A DNA stretch of 64,000 bases, taken from assembly GCA_050287605.1 (NCBI GenBank), contig JBNKCG010000018.1, positions 62,001 through 126,000 on the forward strand, read 5' to 3'. Below are positions 7,902 to 16,336 of the stretch, piece after piece. The translations under genes and the position numbers were made by a program. Position 1 is the first letter of the stretch; every line of letters begins with the position of its first letter. The notes beneath the pieces are model-generated. The model made no database searches. It had not been told where the DNA came from and saw only the letters and a list, made by a program, of their open reading frames with translations. This DNA comes from QQUJ01 sp050287605. Lineage in GTDB: Bacteria > Pseudomonadota > Gammaproteobacteria > QQUJ01.

Positions 7902-10900
7902 GTGAGCCTGGGTATCCGCAGACGCGTACTCCTTGTCGCCCTGGTGCCGGCGCTGGTAATTTCGTTGTTCATGCTGAGCTATTTCGTTGCCAGCAGGCTT
8001 GATGCCGCAGAAGAAAATCTAAAAGACCGCGGACAGAGTTTCGCACATCAGCTCGCGTCGATGAGTGAATACGCCGTATTTTCCGGCAATCTCGCGTATC
8101 TTAGATTTCCAGGCGTAAGCGTTCAAATCAACGAAGATCCTGATATTCGAGCCGCAATCATCCGTGACGCAAGCGGATTGGTTTTGATGACGTATGGCGA
8201 GACCACCGCCCACCTTGGAGAGGTGCGACTGGTCGAATCAAACGGGACACCGACCAAAACCGACTACGGGACCATATTGATCAATCAACCCATAGAGTTG
8301 ACTTCTGTAGTGGTCAACGATTTTGAAGAAGACTCATCCGCATCCAATAGTGGCAAAAAACCCTCTTCTCCCCAACTCGGGTGGGTGACGGTTGAAATGT
8401 CACTGGACGCCTTACGCGCAGAACAACGCCAAATCGTTGCACGAGCCATCGCGTTCCTTCTCGGTGGATTGTTGTTGAGCGCATGGGTCGCTCACCGAAT
8501 GAGTCGTGGAGTGGTCGACCCAATACTCTCTCTAACAAACGCAGTTCGCAGTATCGAGGCGGGCGATTTAACAACTCGCGTTCCGCTGAGCGCTGAGGGT
8601 GAGCTACTGGAGCTGGAATCCGGCATCAATCGTATGACGTCGTCGTTACAAACGGCTCAGGAGCGTTTGCAGGAGCAGGTGCAAAACGCCACCGAAGGGC
8701 TGCGCAACTCGTTAGAAGCGCTCGCGGTACAGGAGTCGCGGTACCGCGAGCTAGTACAGAACGCGAACAGTTTCATCATGAAGCTGGACCCTGAAGGACG
8801 AATCTTATACGTCAACCCTTATGCTGAAACGTATCTCGGTATCTCCTCCGAACACCTATTGGGCAGAGACGTGATCGGGACGGTATTTCCCGTTCAAGCA
8901 ACTGCATCGATTTCCGCCATGGTACGTGACCCCGACAATGTAATGATCCCCGACGACATCACCATAGCGAAGGACCGTCGCCGTGTGTACGTGAGTTGGT
9001 CCAATCGCCCGGTTCTCGATATCGATGGAAAACTCGTAGATATTATCTGCATCGGTCACGACATTACCGAACGTCGCACCATCGAAATCGCTATGGAGCT
9101 GCTCGCTTCCGCCGGAGGCGCGGAGAATACCGTATTCGATGATATCGCCCGAGCAACCCAGGTCGGTCTCGATTCCGTCGCCGCGTACGTTGTTTCCATA
9201 AATACTGAAACGGAAGTGTCACTGCTCGGTTTTTGGCATCGTGATCTCCAGTCCCGCATTGATATTGCCGACTCCGGGTTGGCCGATATTCTCCAGTATG
9301 CGCTACACGAAGGAATCCGACGTCTCGAGTTAGCCCGACTGGGACGAAAAGATCTAGACCGCTTCTTCACCGCAAGCGATGCGACGTCACTGATACTGGA
9401 GCGTGTTGCGGAATCACCCGACACCGAAGATGTCTGGTTAATTGCCACTGACAAAATTCCCCTCGTTCTTGCGCCCGCGCGACAGGCATTCTTGCATTTG
9501 GTGTCACGGCGCACCGGCATCGAAATCCATCGCATTTATGCCGAACGTGAACTATCCGATGCGCGCGATCAAGCGCTGATGGCCTCCAGGGTAAAAAGTG
9601 AGTTTCTCGCCAACATGAGCCACGAAATACGTACTCCTATGAACGGAATCGTGGGATTTACCAATCTCTTGCTGCGCAGCCGGCTCACCCGCGAGCAACA
9701 CAACTACGTTTCAACAGTGAGAAAGTCCGCCCACAGTCTGCTAGCGATTATCAACGACGTACTCGATCTCTCGAAGATCGAATCAGGGAAACTGAAAATA
9801 GACGAAACCCCCTTCGATCTTCGCGAATGCGTTGAGGACGCCATATCCCTTCTGGCTCCCTCGGCATCCGAAAAAGGCCTAGAGTTGGTAACGCTGATTT
9901 ATGCCGACGTGCCTTGTCAACTCATCGGCGATCCAATACGGATTCGTCAAGTGCTCATCAACCTAGTTGGCAATGCGGTCAAATTTACGAACCAAGGTAC
10001 AGTCGCGATTCGAGTCATGCTCGAGGAGCGCAGCGGCGACGAGGTCACATTGGAGCTACGAGTAACCGACACGGGCATCGGGCTGAGTACCGAGGACCAA
10101 CACAGACTGTTCACGGCGTTCACCCAAGCAGATACCTCTGAAACCCGTCGATTTGGGGGAACCGGTCTAGGATTGGCCATTTCGAAGAAATTGATTGAAC
10201 AGATGAATGGCGAAGTCGGGTTGGAAAGCGAACTCGGTGCAGGCTCAAGTTTTTGGTTCAAATTACCCCTTAAGTGTGACACCGAGATCGACCCCAAGAT
10301 TCCCACCCGACCAAACCCACTTGCGGGGATGCGCTCCCTCTTGTTCGACAGCCAAGATCTTTCCCGCCTTGCACTACGCCACACTCTCGAGTCTTTCGGA
10401 TTATTGGTCGACGAGGCGTCCAATTTTGACCAGGCAATCGGTTTGATCAATCGATCCGCAGAGTCACGCCTCCACTATGACGCGGCAGTTGTGGGACTAA
10501 CGCGTGCTCAAATGGGAGGCGATGACTGTCGTTCGTTCTATCGGCACGTGGATCAAATCTCACATACACCTGTCATTGTTTTATCCGGCGCAATGGCTCA
10601 TGAAGAGATAAGCGAACAATGCGAGGAGTGCGTCTCGTTGTGCTTATCGAAACCCGTACGAACCGATCAACTCTATTTTCGCTTATGTGACTTGTTAAGC
10701 GACACCAACGATCAATCGGTATCTCTTTCCTTCCGACACGACACCATTGCACACCCCGCCGTTGACGAGCTTCGTTTTTCCGGTCGTAGAGTACTGGTGG
10801 TCGAAGACAACCTGATCAACGCGCGACTGCTCACCATTCTGTTGCGCGACGCTGGAATCGTAGCCCACCATGTGACAACGGGATTTCAGGCCGTGGATCT

Positions 10901-11558
10901 CGCGCAACGCCAATCGTTCGATCTCATTTTGATGGATATACACATGCCAGAAATGAGCGGTTTACAGGCCGCAGAACAGATTCGCGCGAATGAGCCACCC
11001 GGATCACACGTCCCTATTGTCGCGTTGACCGCCAACGCTCAACCACGCGAGCGCGAGCGCGCACTGAACGCAGGTATGGACGAGTTTATCTCGAAGCCCA
11101 TAGACGAGAAGCTGCTTTGGAATATTTTCGAAAGTCTGCTTTCTCCTGGGACTCAGCATCCGCTGGATAGACAGACTACAGATCATGCCGATTCATCACT
11201 TCCTACGCGAGACATCTCTGCAGCGATCCGCACAAGCGGGGGGAACAACCAACTATCCGAAGAACTATTTGAGATGTTACTGCGTCAACTCCCCGAACAC
11301 ATGCGGGCGATTCAGCAAATGTACGACAAGCGTCTGTGGCTGGAGTTACGGGAAGAGGTACATAAACTTCGCGGATCCGCCGCCTATTGCGCGTTACCCG
11401 GCCTCCTGAAGGCAACTCAGTCTTTTGAGGAGGCGCTTGCCACTAGTCCCGACGACACCGACTACACTGACATGGTTGCTCAAGTCTTTCACGAAATCGA
11501 TCGATTGCTGGTTGGTCGCCACTCAAAAAATGCTACCGGAAACGCTCGTCCAACCTAA
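7902..11558 (+). CDS. BarA-type hybrid sensor histidine kinase (HAMP-PAS-HK-REC-REC-HPt)
   Basis: A 1218-aa inner-membrane phosphorelay kinase. Order: TM1 (about 9-31), periplasmic loop (about 32-178), TM2 (about 179-200), HAMP, PAS (about 280-395), linker, HisKA with phospho-acceptor His574 (NMSHEIRTPMNG), HATPase with Asn691 and DTGIG/GGTGLGLAIS, a receiver-like domain (about 810-925), a canonical receiver with Asp1012 (LILMDIHMPEM), and a C-terminal HPt with His1154 (HKLRGSA). The first receiver is degenerate: glycine 865 occupies the phospho-aspartate position (VVGLTRAQMGG). No cognate DNA-binding regulator is adjacent, so the output partner must be elsewhere. Start is GTG at 7902. It converges on acpS. 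Confidence 0.92.
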   Translation: MSLGIRRRVLLVALVPALVISLFMLSYFVASRLDAAEENLKDRGQSFAHQLASMSEYAVFSGNLAYLRFPGVSVQINEDPDIRAAIIRDASGLVLMTYGETTAHLGEVRLVESNGTPTKTDYGTILINQPIELTSVVVNDFEEDSSASNSGKKPSSPQLGWVTVEMSLDALRAEQRQIVARAIAFLLGGLLLSAWVAHRMSRGVVDPILSLTNAVRSIEAGDLTTRVPLSAEGELLELESGINRMTSSLQTAQERLQEQVQNATEGLRNSLEALAVQESRYRELVQNANSFIMKLDPEGRILYVNPYAETYLGISSEHLLGRDVIGTVFPVQATASISAMVRDPDNVMIPDDITIAKDRRRVYVSWSNRPVLDIDGKLVDIICIGHDITERRTIEIAMELLASAGGAENTVFDDIARATQVGLDSVAAYVVSINTETEVSLLGFWHRDLQSRIDIADSGLADILQYALHEGIRRLELARLGRKDLDRFFTASDATSLILERVAESPDTEDVWLIATDKIPLVLAPARQAFLHLVSRRTGIEIHRIYAERELSDARDQALMASRVKSEFLANMSHEIRTPMNGIVGFTNLLLRSRLTREQHNYVSTVRKSAHSLLAIINDVLDLSKIESGKLKIDETPFDLRECVEDAISLLAPSASEKGLELVTLIYADVPCQLIGDPIRIRQVLINLVGNAVKFTNQGTVAIRVMLEERSGDEVTLELRVTDTGIGLSTEDQHRLFTAFTQADTSETRRFGGTGLGLAISKKLIEQMNGEVGLESELGAGSSFWFKLPLKCDTEIDPKIPTRPNPLAGMRSLLFDSQDLSRLALRHTLESFGLLVDEASNFDQAIGLINRSAESRLHYDAAVVGLTRAQMGGDDCRSFYRHVDQISHTPVIVLSGAMAHEEISEQCEECVSLCLSKPVRTDQLYFRLCDLLSDTNDQSVSLSFRHDTIAHPAVDELRFSGRRVLVVEDNLINARLLTILLRDAGIVAHHVTTGFQAVDLAQRQSFDLILMDIHMPEMSGLQAAEQIRANEPPGSHVPIVALTANAQPRERERALNAGMDEFISKPIDEKLLWNIFESLLSPGTQHPLDRQTTDHADSSLPTRDISAAIRTSGGNNQLSEELFEMLLRQLPEHMRAIQQMYDKRLWLELREEVHKLRGSAAYCALPGLLKATQSFEEALATSPDDTDYTDMVAQVFHEIDRLLVGRHSKNATGNARPT

Positions 11559-11578
11559 TCGCTTCAGTACACAACACC

Positions 11579-11959
11579 TCAAGCATGCTCCAGCACGACA
11601 AAACCTAGTGCGTATTCTTTTTCATCTGCCAAGCTCAACCAAGCGCTGGTAACCCCCTTTTTCAAACTAACATCCAGCGCGCGGCCCTTCAAAACAAGCA
11701 AGGGTTGCCCGGCCCCATCATGCGTAACGACAATGTCGCATTTCCTCACACCCTGACCGAATCCCGTACCCAAGGCTTTTGCCGCAGCCTCTTTAGCCGC
11801 AAACCGTTTTGCCAAAAAGGCTACGGAACGTCCGGTATTTTTGTAGTCCTCCAGTTCCTGCTCCGCGAGTATGCGCGCAGCCAGGCGATCTCCATGTCGT
11901 GCGACGATTCTTTCCATTCGCGGGACCGATACCACATCCACCCCTATCCCTACGATCAC
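11579..11959 (-). CDS. acpS: Holo-[acyl-carrier-protein] synthase
   Basis: Transfers 4'-phosphopantetheine from CoA to apo-ACP, activating fatty-acid synthesis. Starting at GTG 11959 the protein is 126 aa, the normal length: MIVGIGVDVV with the metal-binding Asp8, then RFAAKEAAAKALGTG with the second metal ligand Glu, and FVVLEHA at the end. A longer in-frame opening to 12034 exists, but it would precede the conserved N-terminus and overlap pdxJ by 79 bases. The chosen GTG overlaps the pdxJ stop as GTGA and has an AGGAG-type site just upstream. pdxJ-acpS pairing is widespread in gammaproteobacteria. Confidence 0.95.
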   Translation of the reverse strand: MIVGIGVDVVSVPRMERIVARHGDRLAARILAEQELEDYKNTGRSVAFLAKRFAAKEAAAKALGTGFGQGVRKCDIVVTHDGAGQPLLVLKGRALDVSLKKGVTSAWLSLADEKEYALGFVVLEHA

Positions 11960-12714
11960 GTTCTCCTGGCCTCCTGCATCAGCTGTTTCATCTCGCGCAC
12001 CGCCCTCGCCAGCCCGACAAACAGTGCCCGACAAATGATTGAGTGACCAATATTGAGCTCATGAATTGCCGGCAGCCTAGCAATGGATTTCACATTGTGA
12101 TAGTTGAGGCCATGTCCGGCATTGACGACGAGGTTTAGGCTATGTGCGTACGCTACCGCCTCTGCAATACGCTGGTATTCTTTCTCTACCTCGCGGGGAT
12201 CTTTCGCGTCGGCATAGGCACCTGTGTGTATCTCTACTACCGGAGCGCCGACAGCAGCCGCAGCATCGATTTGAGCGGGGTCGGGATCGACAAACAGTGA
12301 AACGCAAACTCCCGCGTTCCGCAACCGTGTCGTCGCCGCCTGAACACGATCACGATTTCCCGCGACATTCAATCCCCCTTCCGTGGTTAACTCCCGCCGT
12401 TTTTCTGGGACCAAACAACAGTGCTCCGGCTTGATATCGCATGCGATGGAGAGCATCTCCTCGTGCACGGCCAGTTCCAGATTCATTCGGGTCTGCAGAG
12501 TATCGCGCAACAGAACAACATCGCGTTCCTGGATGTGGCGGCGATCTTCTCGCAAATGAATTGTTATGCCATCGGCTCCCGCAAGTTCTGCCTCAAACGC
12601 GGCCTGCACGGGATCAGGGTACCGTGTTCCCCGCGCCTGCCGCAAAGTCGCCACATGATCGATATTGACCCCCAGCGCTATCTGATGATCACTGCCCCCG
12701 ATACTGTCGTTCAT
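11956..12714 (-). CDS. pdxJ: Pyridoxine 5'-phosphate synthase
   Basis: Condenses 3-amino-2-oxopropyl phosphate (1-amino-acetone-3-phosphate) with deoxyxylulose 5-phosphate in the last ring-forming step of DXP-dependent vitamin B6 synthesis. Family motifs are seen at ALGVNIDHVATLRQARGT near the N-terminus, ADGITIHLREDRRHIQ, LNLVVNAGHGLNYHN and ELNIGHSIICRALFVGL near the C-terminus. 252 aa is standard for this TIM-barrel. It lies 10 bases downstream of recO and is coupled to acpS. The extended run recO-pdxJ-acpS with era and rnc upstream is a conserved gammaproteobacterial operon. Confidence 0.97.
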   Translation of the reverse strand: MNDSIGGSDHQIALGVNIDHVATLRQARGTRYPDPVQAAFEAELAGADGITIHLREDRRHIQERDVVLLRDTLQTRMNLELAVHEEMLSIACDIKPEHCCLVPEKRRELTTEGGLNVAGNRDRVQAATTRLRNAGVCVSLFVDPDPAQIDAAAAVGAPVVEIHTGAYADAKDPREVEKEYQRIAEAVAYAHSLNLVVNAGHGLNYHNVKSIARLPAIHELNIGHSIICRALFVGLARAVREMKQLMQEARRT

Positions 12715-12723
12715 GATAAGCTC

Positions 12724-13455
12724 TCACGGATCCACACGATTGTTCGCACCTAAATAGCCACGAACAAGCTCGCGACTCTTGAGCGGTTTATCACCCAAAT
12801 AGCGCTTAAGCGCTCTTTGGAGAAGCCAACGCGCCTCCTTCAGCTGAGATAGACTCATTGGTTGCCCACTGCCCAACGCAATCAAAGTCGATCCACTGAT
12901 CACTCGTTCCCCCGGGCACTCCCCGCTGACCGGTCCTTCTTCCAGTTTGTAACAATACCGTCGATCGGGGTGAATCGTTTCACCCGTGTTCACATCGTGA
13001 TCAAGAATCAGTCCGTACCCGATCTCTTCCAGCAACTGCTTTTCGAACATCCTCAGTGCCTGCAACTGCTGGCCGTCCCTACCGACACCGTCTAATGCGT
13101 GCTCGTACGCCGCAAATAGCGTCGGGTGCGGATCGTGACGAATCAGTAGCCGCATCAACAACTCGTTCAGGTAGAACCCGCACGCAAGATCGCGGCCCTG
13201 CAGTCGGTGAGCCACTCCCCCGCTCTCTGCGCCGATCAACGTACCCAGTTCGTGCCGTTCGATCCACGTCACCTTGAGCGGCATGAAGGGTTGGATAAGC
13301 CCTCTCAGTGATGAACGTGGAGCCCGCACTCCGCGCGCGACCACACCCACTCGACCATGCGAGGCAGTAAAAAACTCGGCAATCAGACTTGTCTCACGGT
13401 ATCGCCGCGCATGCAATACGTAAGCTGGTTGCAACTCTATTCGACGTGTTTGCAC
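12724..13455 (-). CDS. recO: DNA repair protein RecO
   Basis: Recombination mediator of the RecFOR pathway: it displaces SSB and helps load RecA at gaps. The 243-aa protein starts with an OB-fold region (AYVLHARRYRETSLIAEFFT, RVGVVARGVRAPRSSL) and continues into the helical domain with GFYLNELLMRLLIRHDPHPTLFAAYEHAL. No zinc-finger cysteine cluster of the four-Cys type is evident, as in other gammaproteobacterial RecO proteins. It lies between era and pdxJ on the same strand, 31 bases after era, the usual arrangement. Confidence 0.93.
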   Translation of the reverse strand: MQTRRIELQPAYVLHARRYRETSLIAEFFTASHGRVGVVARGVRAPRSSLRGLIQPFMPLKVTWIERHELGTLIGAESGGVAHRLQGRDLACGFYLNELLMRLLIRHDPHPTLFAAYEHALDGVGRDGQQLQALRMFEKQLLEEIGYGLILDHDVNTGETIHPDRRYCYKLEEGPVSGECPGERVISGSTLIALGSGQPMSLSQLKEARWLLQRALKRYLGDKPLKSRELVRGYLGANNRVDP

Positions 13456-13486
13456 TCATCCCTCGCTGCTGCCTCTCACGAGGCCC

Positions 13487-14392
13487 TTATGTCTCGGTGT
13501 AACCGAGGGAGCGCAACGCCCTATCGTCGTCAACCCATCCTTCACGGACCTTAACCCACAACCGAAGAAACACCTTGCGTCCGATCAGATTTTCAATGTC
13601 CACTCGGGAAACTGCACCGATTTTCTTCAGCATCTGACCTCCTTTTCCTATAACAATGGCCTTCTGTCCCGCGCGTTCGACCCATATGACCGCTTCGATG
13701 TGCGTGATTTCAGGATCGTCTCGGTACTGTTCAATTTCCACGGTGAGTGCGTAGGGAAGCTCCTTAGCAAGATGGCGAATGAGTTTCTCGCGTATGATTT
13801 CCGCGACCAGAAAGCGCTCGCTTCTGTCCGTTACTTGATCTTCCGGAAAAAGAAAATCACCTTCAGGCAACACCTCAATCACTGCCTGTTCGAGTGTTTT
13901 CACCTGATCCCCCTTGAGGGCCGAGAGTGGAACGACTGCTGCATAATTTCCGTTGCGACTCAAGGAATCGAGCCACGGAAGCAATTGCGTCTTGTCGTCA
14001 ATTCTGTCGATCTTGTTGACCGCAAGAAACACCGGGGTGCGAATAGCCTTAATGCGTTCCAGGACTCTCTCATCGTCGTCAGTCCAGCGCAGCCCCTCCA
14101 CAACGAAAATGATCGCATCGACATCCTGCAATGCGGCCGCAGCGGTGCGATTCATATAGCGATTCATCGCACGCTTGGCACCACCATGCAGTCCCGGGGT
14201 ATCGACGTAGACTATTTGCGCCTTCCCGACAGTGTGAATACCCAGCAACGCATGACGCGTGGTTTGCGGACGCCGGGAAGTAATACTGAGTTTGTACTCC
14301 AACAAACGATTGAGCAACGTGGACTTCCCGACATTGGGCCGGCCTACGAGGGCAACGTATCCGCTGCGAGTTCTAGTCACCTTGCAAAACAC
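13487..14392 (-). CDS. era: GTPase Era
   Basis: Essential GTPase that binds the 3' end of 16S rRNA during 30S maturation. Domain order: G domain with the P-loop GRPNVGKSTLLN near residue 20, switch VDTPGLHGG and NKIDRID, then a KH RNA-binding domain with AIVIGKGGQMLKKIG. 301 aa is normal. Start GTG at 14392 overlaps the rnc 3' end by 20 bases; another GTG at 14380 overlaps by 8 and is also plausible. Neither has a strong ribosome-binding site, which fits translational coupling to rnc. Confidence 0.96.
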   Translation of the reverse strand: MFCKVTRTRSGYVALVGRPNVGKSTLLNRLLEYKLSITSRRPQTTRHALLGIHTVGKAQIVYVDTPGLHGGAKRAMNRYMNRTAAAALQDVDAIIFVVEGLRWTDDDERVLERIKAIRTPVFLAVNKIDRIDDKTQLLPWLDSLSRNGNYAAVVPLSALKGDQVKTLEQAVIEVLPEGDFLFPEDQVTDRSERFLVAEIIREKLIRHLAKELPYALTVEIEQYRDDPEITHIEAVIWVERAGQKAIVIGKGGQMLKKIGAVSRVDIENLIGRKVFLRLWVKVREGWVDDDRALRSLGYTET

Positions 14393-15059
14393 CCAGCTTC
14401 TTCAACGCCTCCTGCGCAGCTTGCTGTTCGGCGCGCCTGCGGCTGCTCCCTGATCCCGTTACGGCATCGTCAAGACCAGAGACGCGGCAGGTAACGACAA
14501 ACGTCTGCGCATGGGGCTGCCCCTTTACGTCATGGACTTCGTACTCGGGAAGCTCTTTCTGGCGCGCTTGCAGGTATTCCTGAAGTTGTGTCTTTGGGTC
14601 CTTGACTTCAATCAACTCGTCCAGCGCTTCAATTCTTTCTCCTAGCAGCCGGGTTACCAGGGCGATCGCCGCGTCAAATCCAGCATCCAGATATACCGCT
14701 CCAATAATACTCTCCAGGGCATCGGCCAGAATGGACTCACGCCGAAATCCTCCGCTCTTGAGTTCTCCCGAACCGAGCCTGAGATGATCCCCAAGATCCA
14801 GTTCAAACCCAATTTCCGCCAACGTTTCGCGCCTAACCAAGCGGGCACGGTAGCGGCTCAATTCACCTTCGTCCGCTTGAGGATAAGTACGGTAAAGTGC
14901 CTCGGCTGTCACCAACCCCAGCACCGCATCACCTAGAAATTCCAGACGCTCGTTATTGCGGCTATCGGCGCTGCGATGCGTCAACGCCTGCTCCAGCAGG
15001 ACTGTATCCGAAAACTGCGCGTTCAGCTTGCGCAGCAGTTTCGAATGATCTGCCATCAA
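14373..15059 (-). CDS. rnc: Ribonuclease III
   Basis: Double-strand-specific endonuclease for rRNA processing and antisense-RNA control. The signature NNERLEFLGDAVLGLV sits near residues 35-50, and a second acidic motif is DALESIIGAVYLDAGF. The C-terminal double-stranded RNA-binding domain starts at DPKTQLQEYLQAR and ends in SSRRRAEQQAAQEALKKLG. 228 aa is typical. It overlaps DUF4845 by 4 bases and era by 8-20 bases, so all three are probably coupled within the lepA/lepB-rnc-era operon. Confidence 0.97.
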   Translation of the reverse strand: MMADHSKLLRKLNAQFSDTVLLEQALTHRSADSRNNERLEFLGDAVLGLVTAEALYRTYPQADEGELSRYRARLVRRETLAEIGFELDLGDHLRLGSGELKSGGFRRESILADALESIIGAVYLDAGFDAAIALVTRLLGERIEALDELIEVKDPKTQLQEYLQARQKELPEYEVHDVKGQPHAQTFVVTCRVSGLDDAVTGSGSSRRRAEQQAAQEALKKLGVLQGD

Positions 15060-15436
15060 CGCGAACTAACCTCGATACTGTCGGAAAAACTCACCACGGC
15101 ATCGACATTAAACATGATTGGGACCCGCACCTCGTACACAACTGAAACGGTCAGAAGACCGCTCTTGCTGTTCTTCTCAAGTTTAATATCGTCTTTTTTG
15201 ACGTGTTCCACGTCATTGATATCGAAACGCCGTTGCAACAGCGATCGCACCTCGCCAGGGGTCTTTTCCTGAAGCCCCGTCTCCTGCTGCAACGATTTGA
15301 GCGACGACGCGACATTGAAATGTTCCAGATAGGGCGGCGCTAGTCGTAGGACGAGTAACGTAAAAAACGCGATCAAGGCCAAAATGATGAGTATGCCGAT
15401 CGCGGTCATCCCCTGCTGCTTGTTGTTCAGGCCCAT
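15056..15436 (-). CDS. DUF4845 single-pass membrane protein
   Basis: A 126-aa protein with a short cytoplasmic tail, one hydrophobic segment (about residues 10-32, MTAIGILIILALIAFFTLL) and an extracytoplasmic domain. The N-terminal MNxQxG-like pseudopilin-type start and the position between lepB and rnc are those of DUF4845 proteins in beta- and gammaproteobacteria. Its function is not known; a role near signal peptidase or in the envelope is speculation from position only. The stop and the rnc start overlap by four bases. The gap to lepB is 20 bases. Confidence 0.8.
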   Translation of the reverse strand: MGLNNKQQGMTAIGILIILALIAFFTLLVLRLAPPYLEHFNVASSLKSLQQETGLQEKTPGEVRSLLQRRFDINDVEHVKKDDIKLEKNSKSGLLTVSVVYEVRVPIMFNVDAVVSFSDSIEVSSR

Positions 15437-15456
15437 CGTCAGTTTCCCCCTTTCAT

Positions 15457-16284
15457 CTATCGAATGCTATTCCCGATTCGACTCCATTCGACGCCGCCAT
15501 TCCAATTCATCCAGATGAGAAACGCCTTCCCGACGAGATTCTCCTCGGGGACGGTTCCCCAGACGCGGCTATCGTTGCTATTGTCGCGATTGTCCCCCAT
15601 GACAAAATAGTGTCCAGGCGGAACCACGAATTCTCCATTGCGCAGTTGCGGTGCTGACATATCCCCTACAGGGTCGACCAGTATCTGGTGCTCCACCGGA
15701 CCGAGCTGCTCCTTCAACAGCGCCAGCTCCACCCGATATCGCAGCTCGGAATCGATCACATATTTCCCCTCGATCTCGAGGTCGACCGGATTTCCATTGA
15801 TAGTTAATCTCTTACGATCATAGCGTATATGATCGCCCGGAAGGCCGATGATGCGCTTGATGTAGTCCAGCGACGGATTCTTCGGATACCGGAAAACGAC
15901 GACATCGCCTCGTTGCGGCTCGCCGGTACTGACAACCTTGGTATTAGTCACCGGTAAGCGCAACCCATACGCATACTTTTCCACCAGAATGAAGTCGCCG
16001 ATTTGCAGAGTGGGCATCATCGATCCCGACGGAATGCGAAAGGGTTCAACCACAAACGAACGCAGCACCAGTACTGCTAGCAGAATGGGGAAAAACGAGC
16101 GGGCATACTCCACGATAACCGGCTCCCTTTTCACATCGCCCTGCGGCGGCGGTTGTTCACCATCGGCGCGCACCGCAGCATGGGCACGCTTTCGTTGCGG
16201 AGCCCACGCGAGAGCATCGATACCCCAAATCAATCCACAGGCAAAAGTTGCCGCTACCAATACCGTTGCGAAATCGAAATTCAT
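15457..16284 (-). CDS. lepB: Signal peptidase I
   Basis: Membrane serine protease that cleaves signal peptides from exported proteins at the periplasmic face. Two membrane segments (about residues 5-22 and 62-78) are followed by the catalytic Ser88 in PSGSMMPTL and the general base Lys143 in YIKRIIGLPGD. The box MGDNRDNSNDSRVWG and the ending FLIWMNWNG are typical. 275 aa is usual for gammaproteobacterial LepB. It follows lepA with a 52-base gap, the classical lepA-lepB operon. Confidence 0.97.
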   Translation of the reverse strand: MNFDFATVLVAATFACGLIWGIDALAWAPQRKRAHAAVRADGEQPPPQGDVKREPVIVEYARSFFPILLAVLVLRSFVVEPFRIPSGSMMPTLQIGDFILVEKYAYGLRLPVTNTKVVSTGEPQRGDVVVFRYPKNPSLDYIKRIIGLPGDHIRYDRKRLTINGNPVDLEIEGKYVIDSELRYRVELALLKEQLGPVEHQILVDPVGDMSAPQLRNGEFVVPPGHYFVMGDNRDNSNDSRVWGTVPEENLVGKAFLIWMNWNGGVEWSRIGNSIR

Positions 16285-16336
16285 GACGGGCTCTTGTCTT
16301 CCTATTACTGATGCGATTCAGAATCGGTCTTACGCA

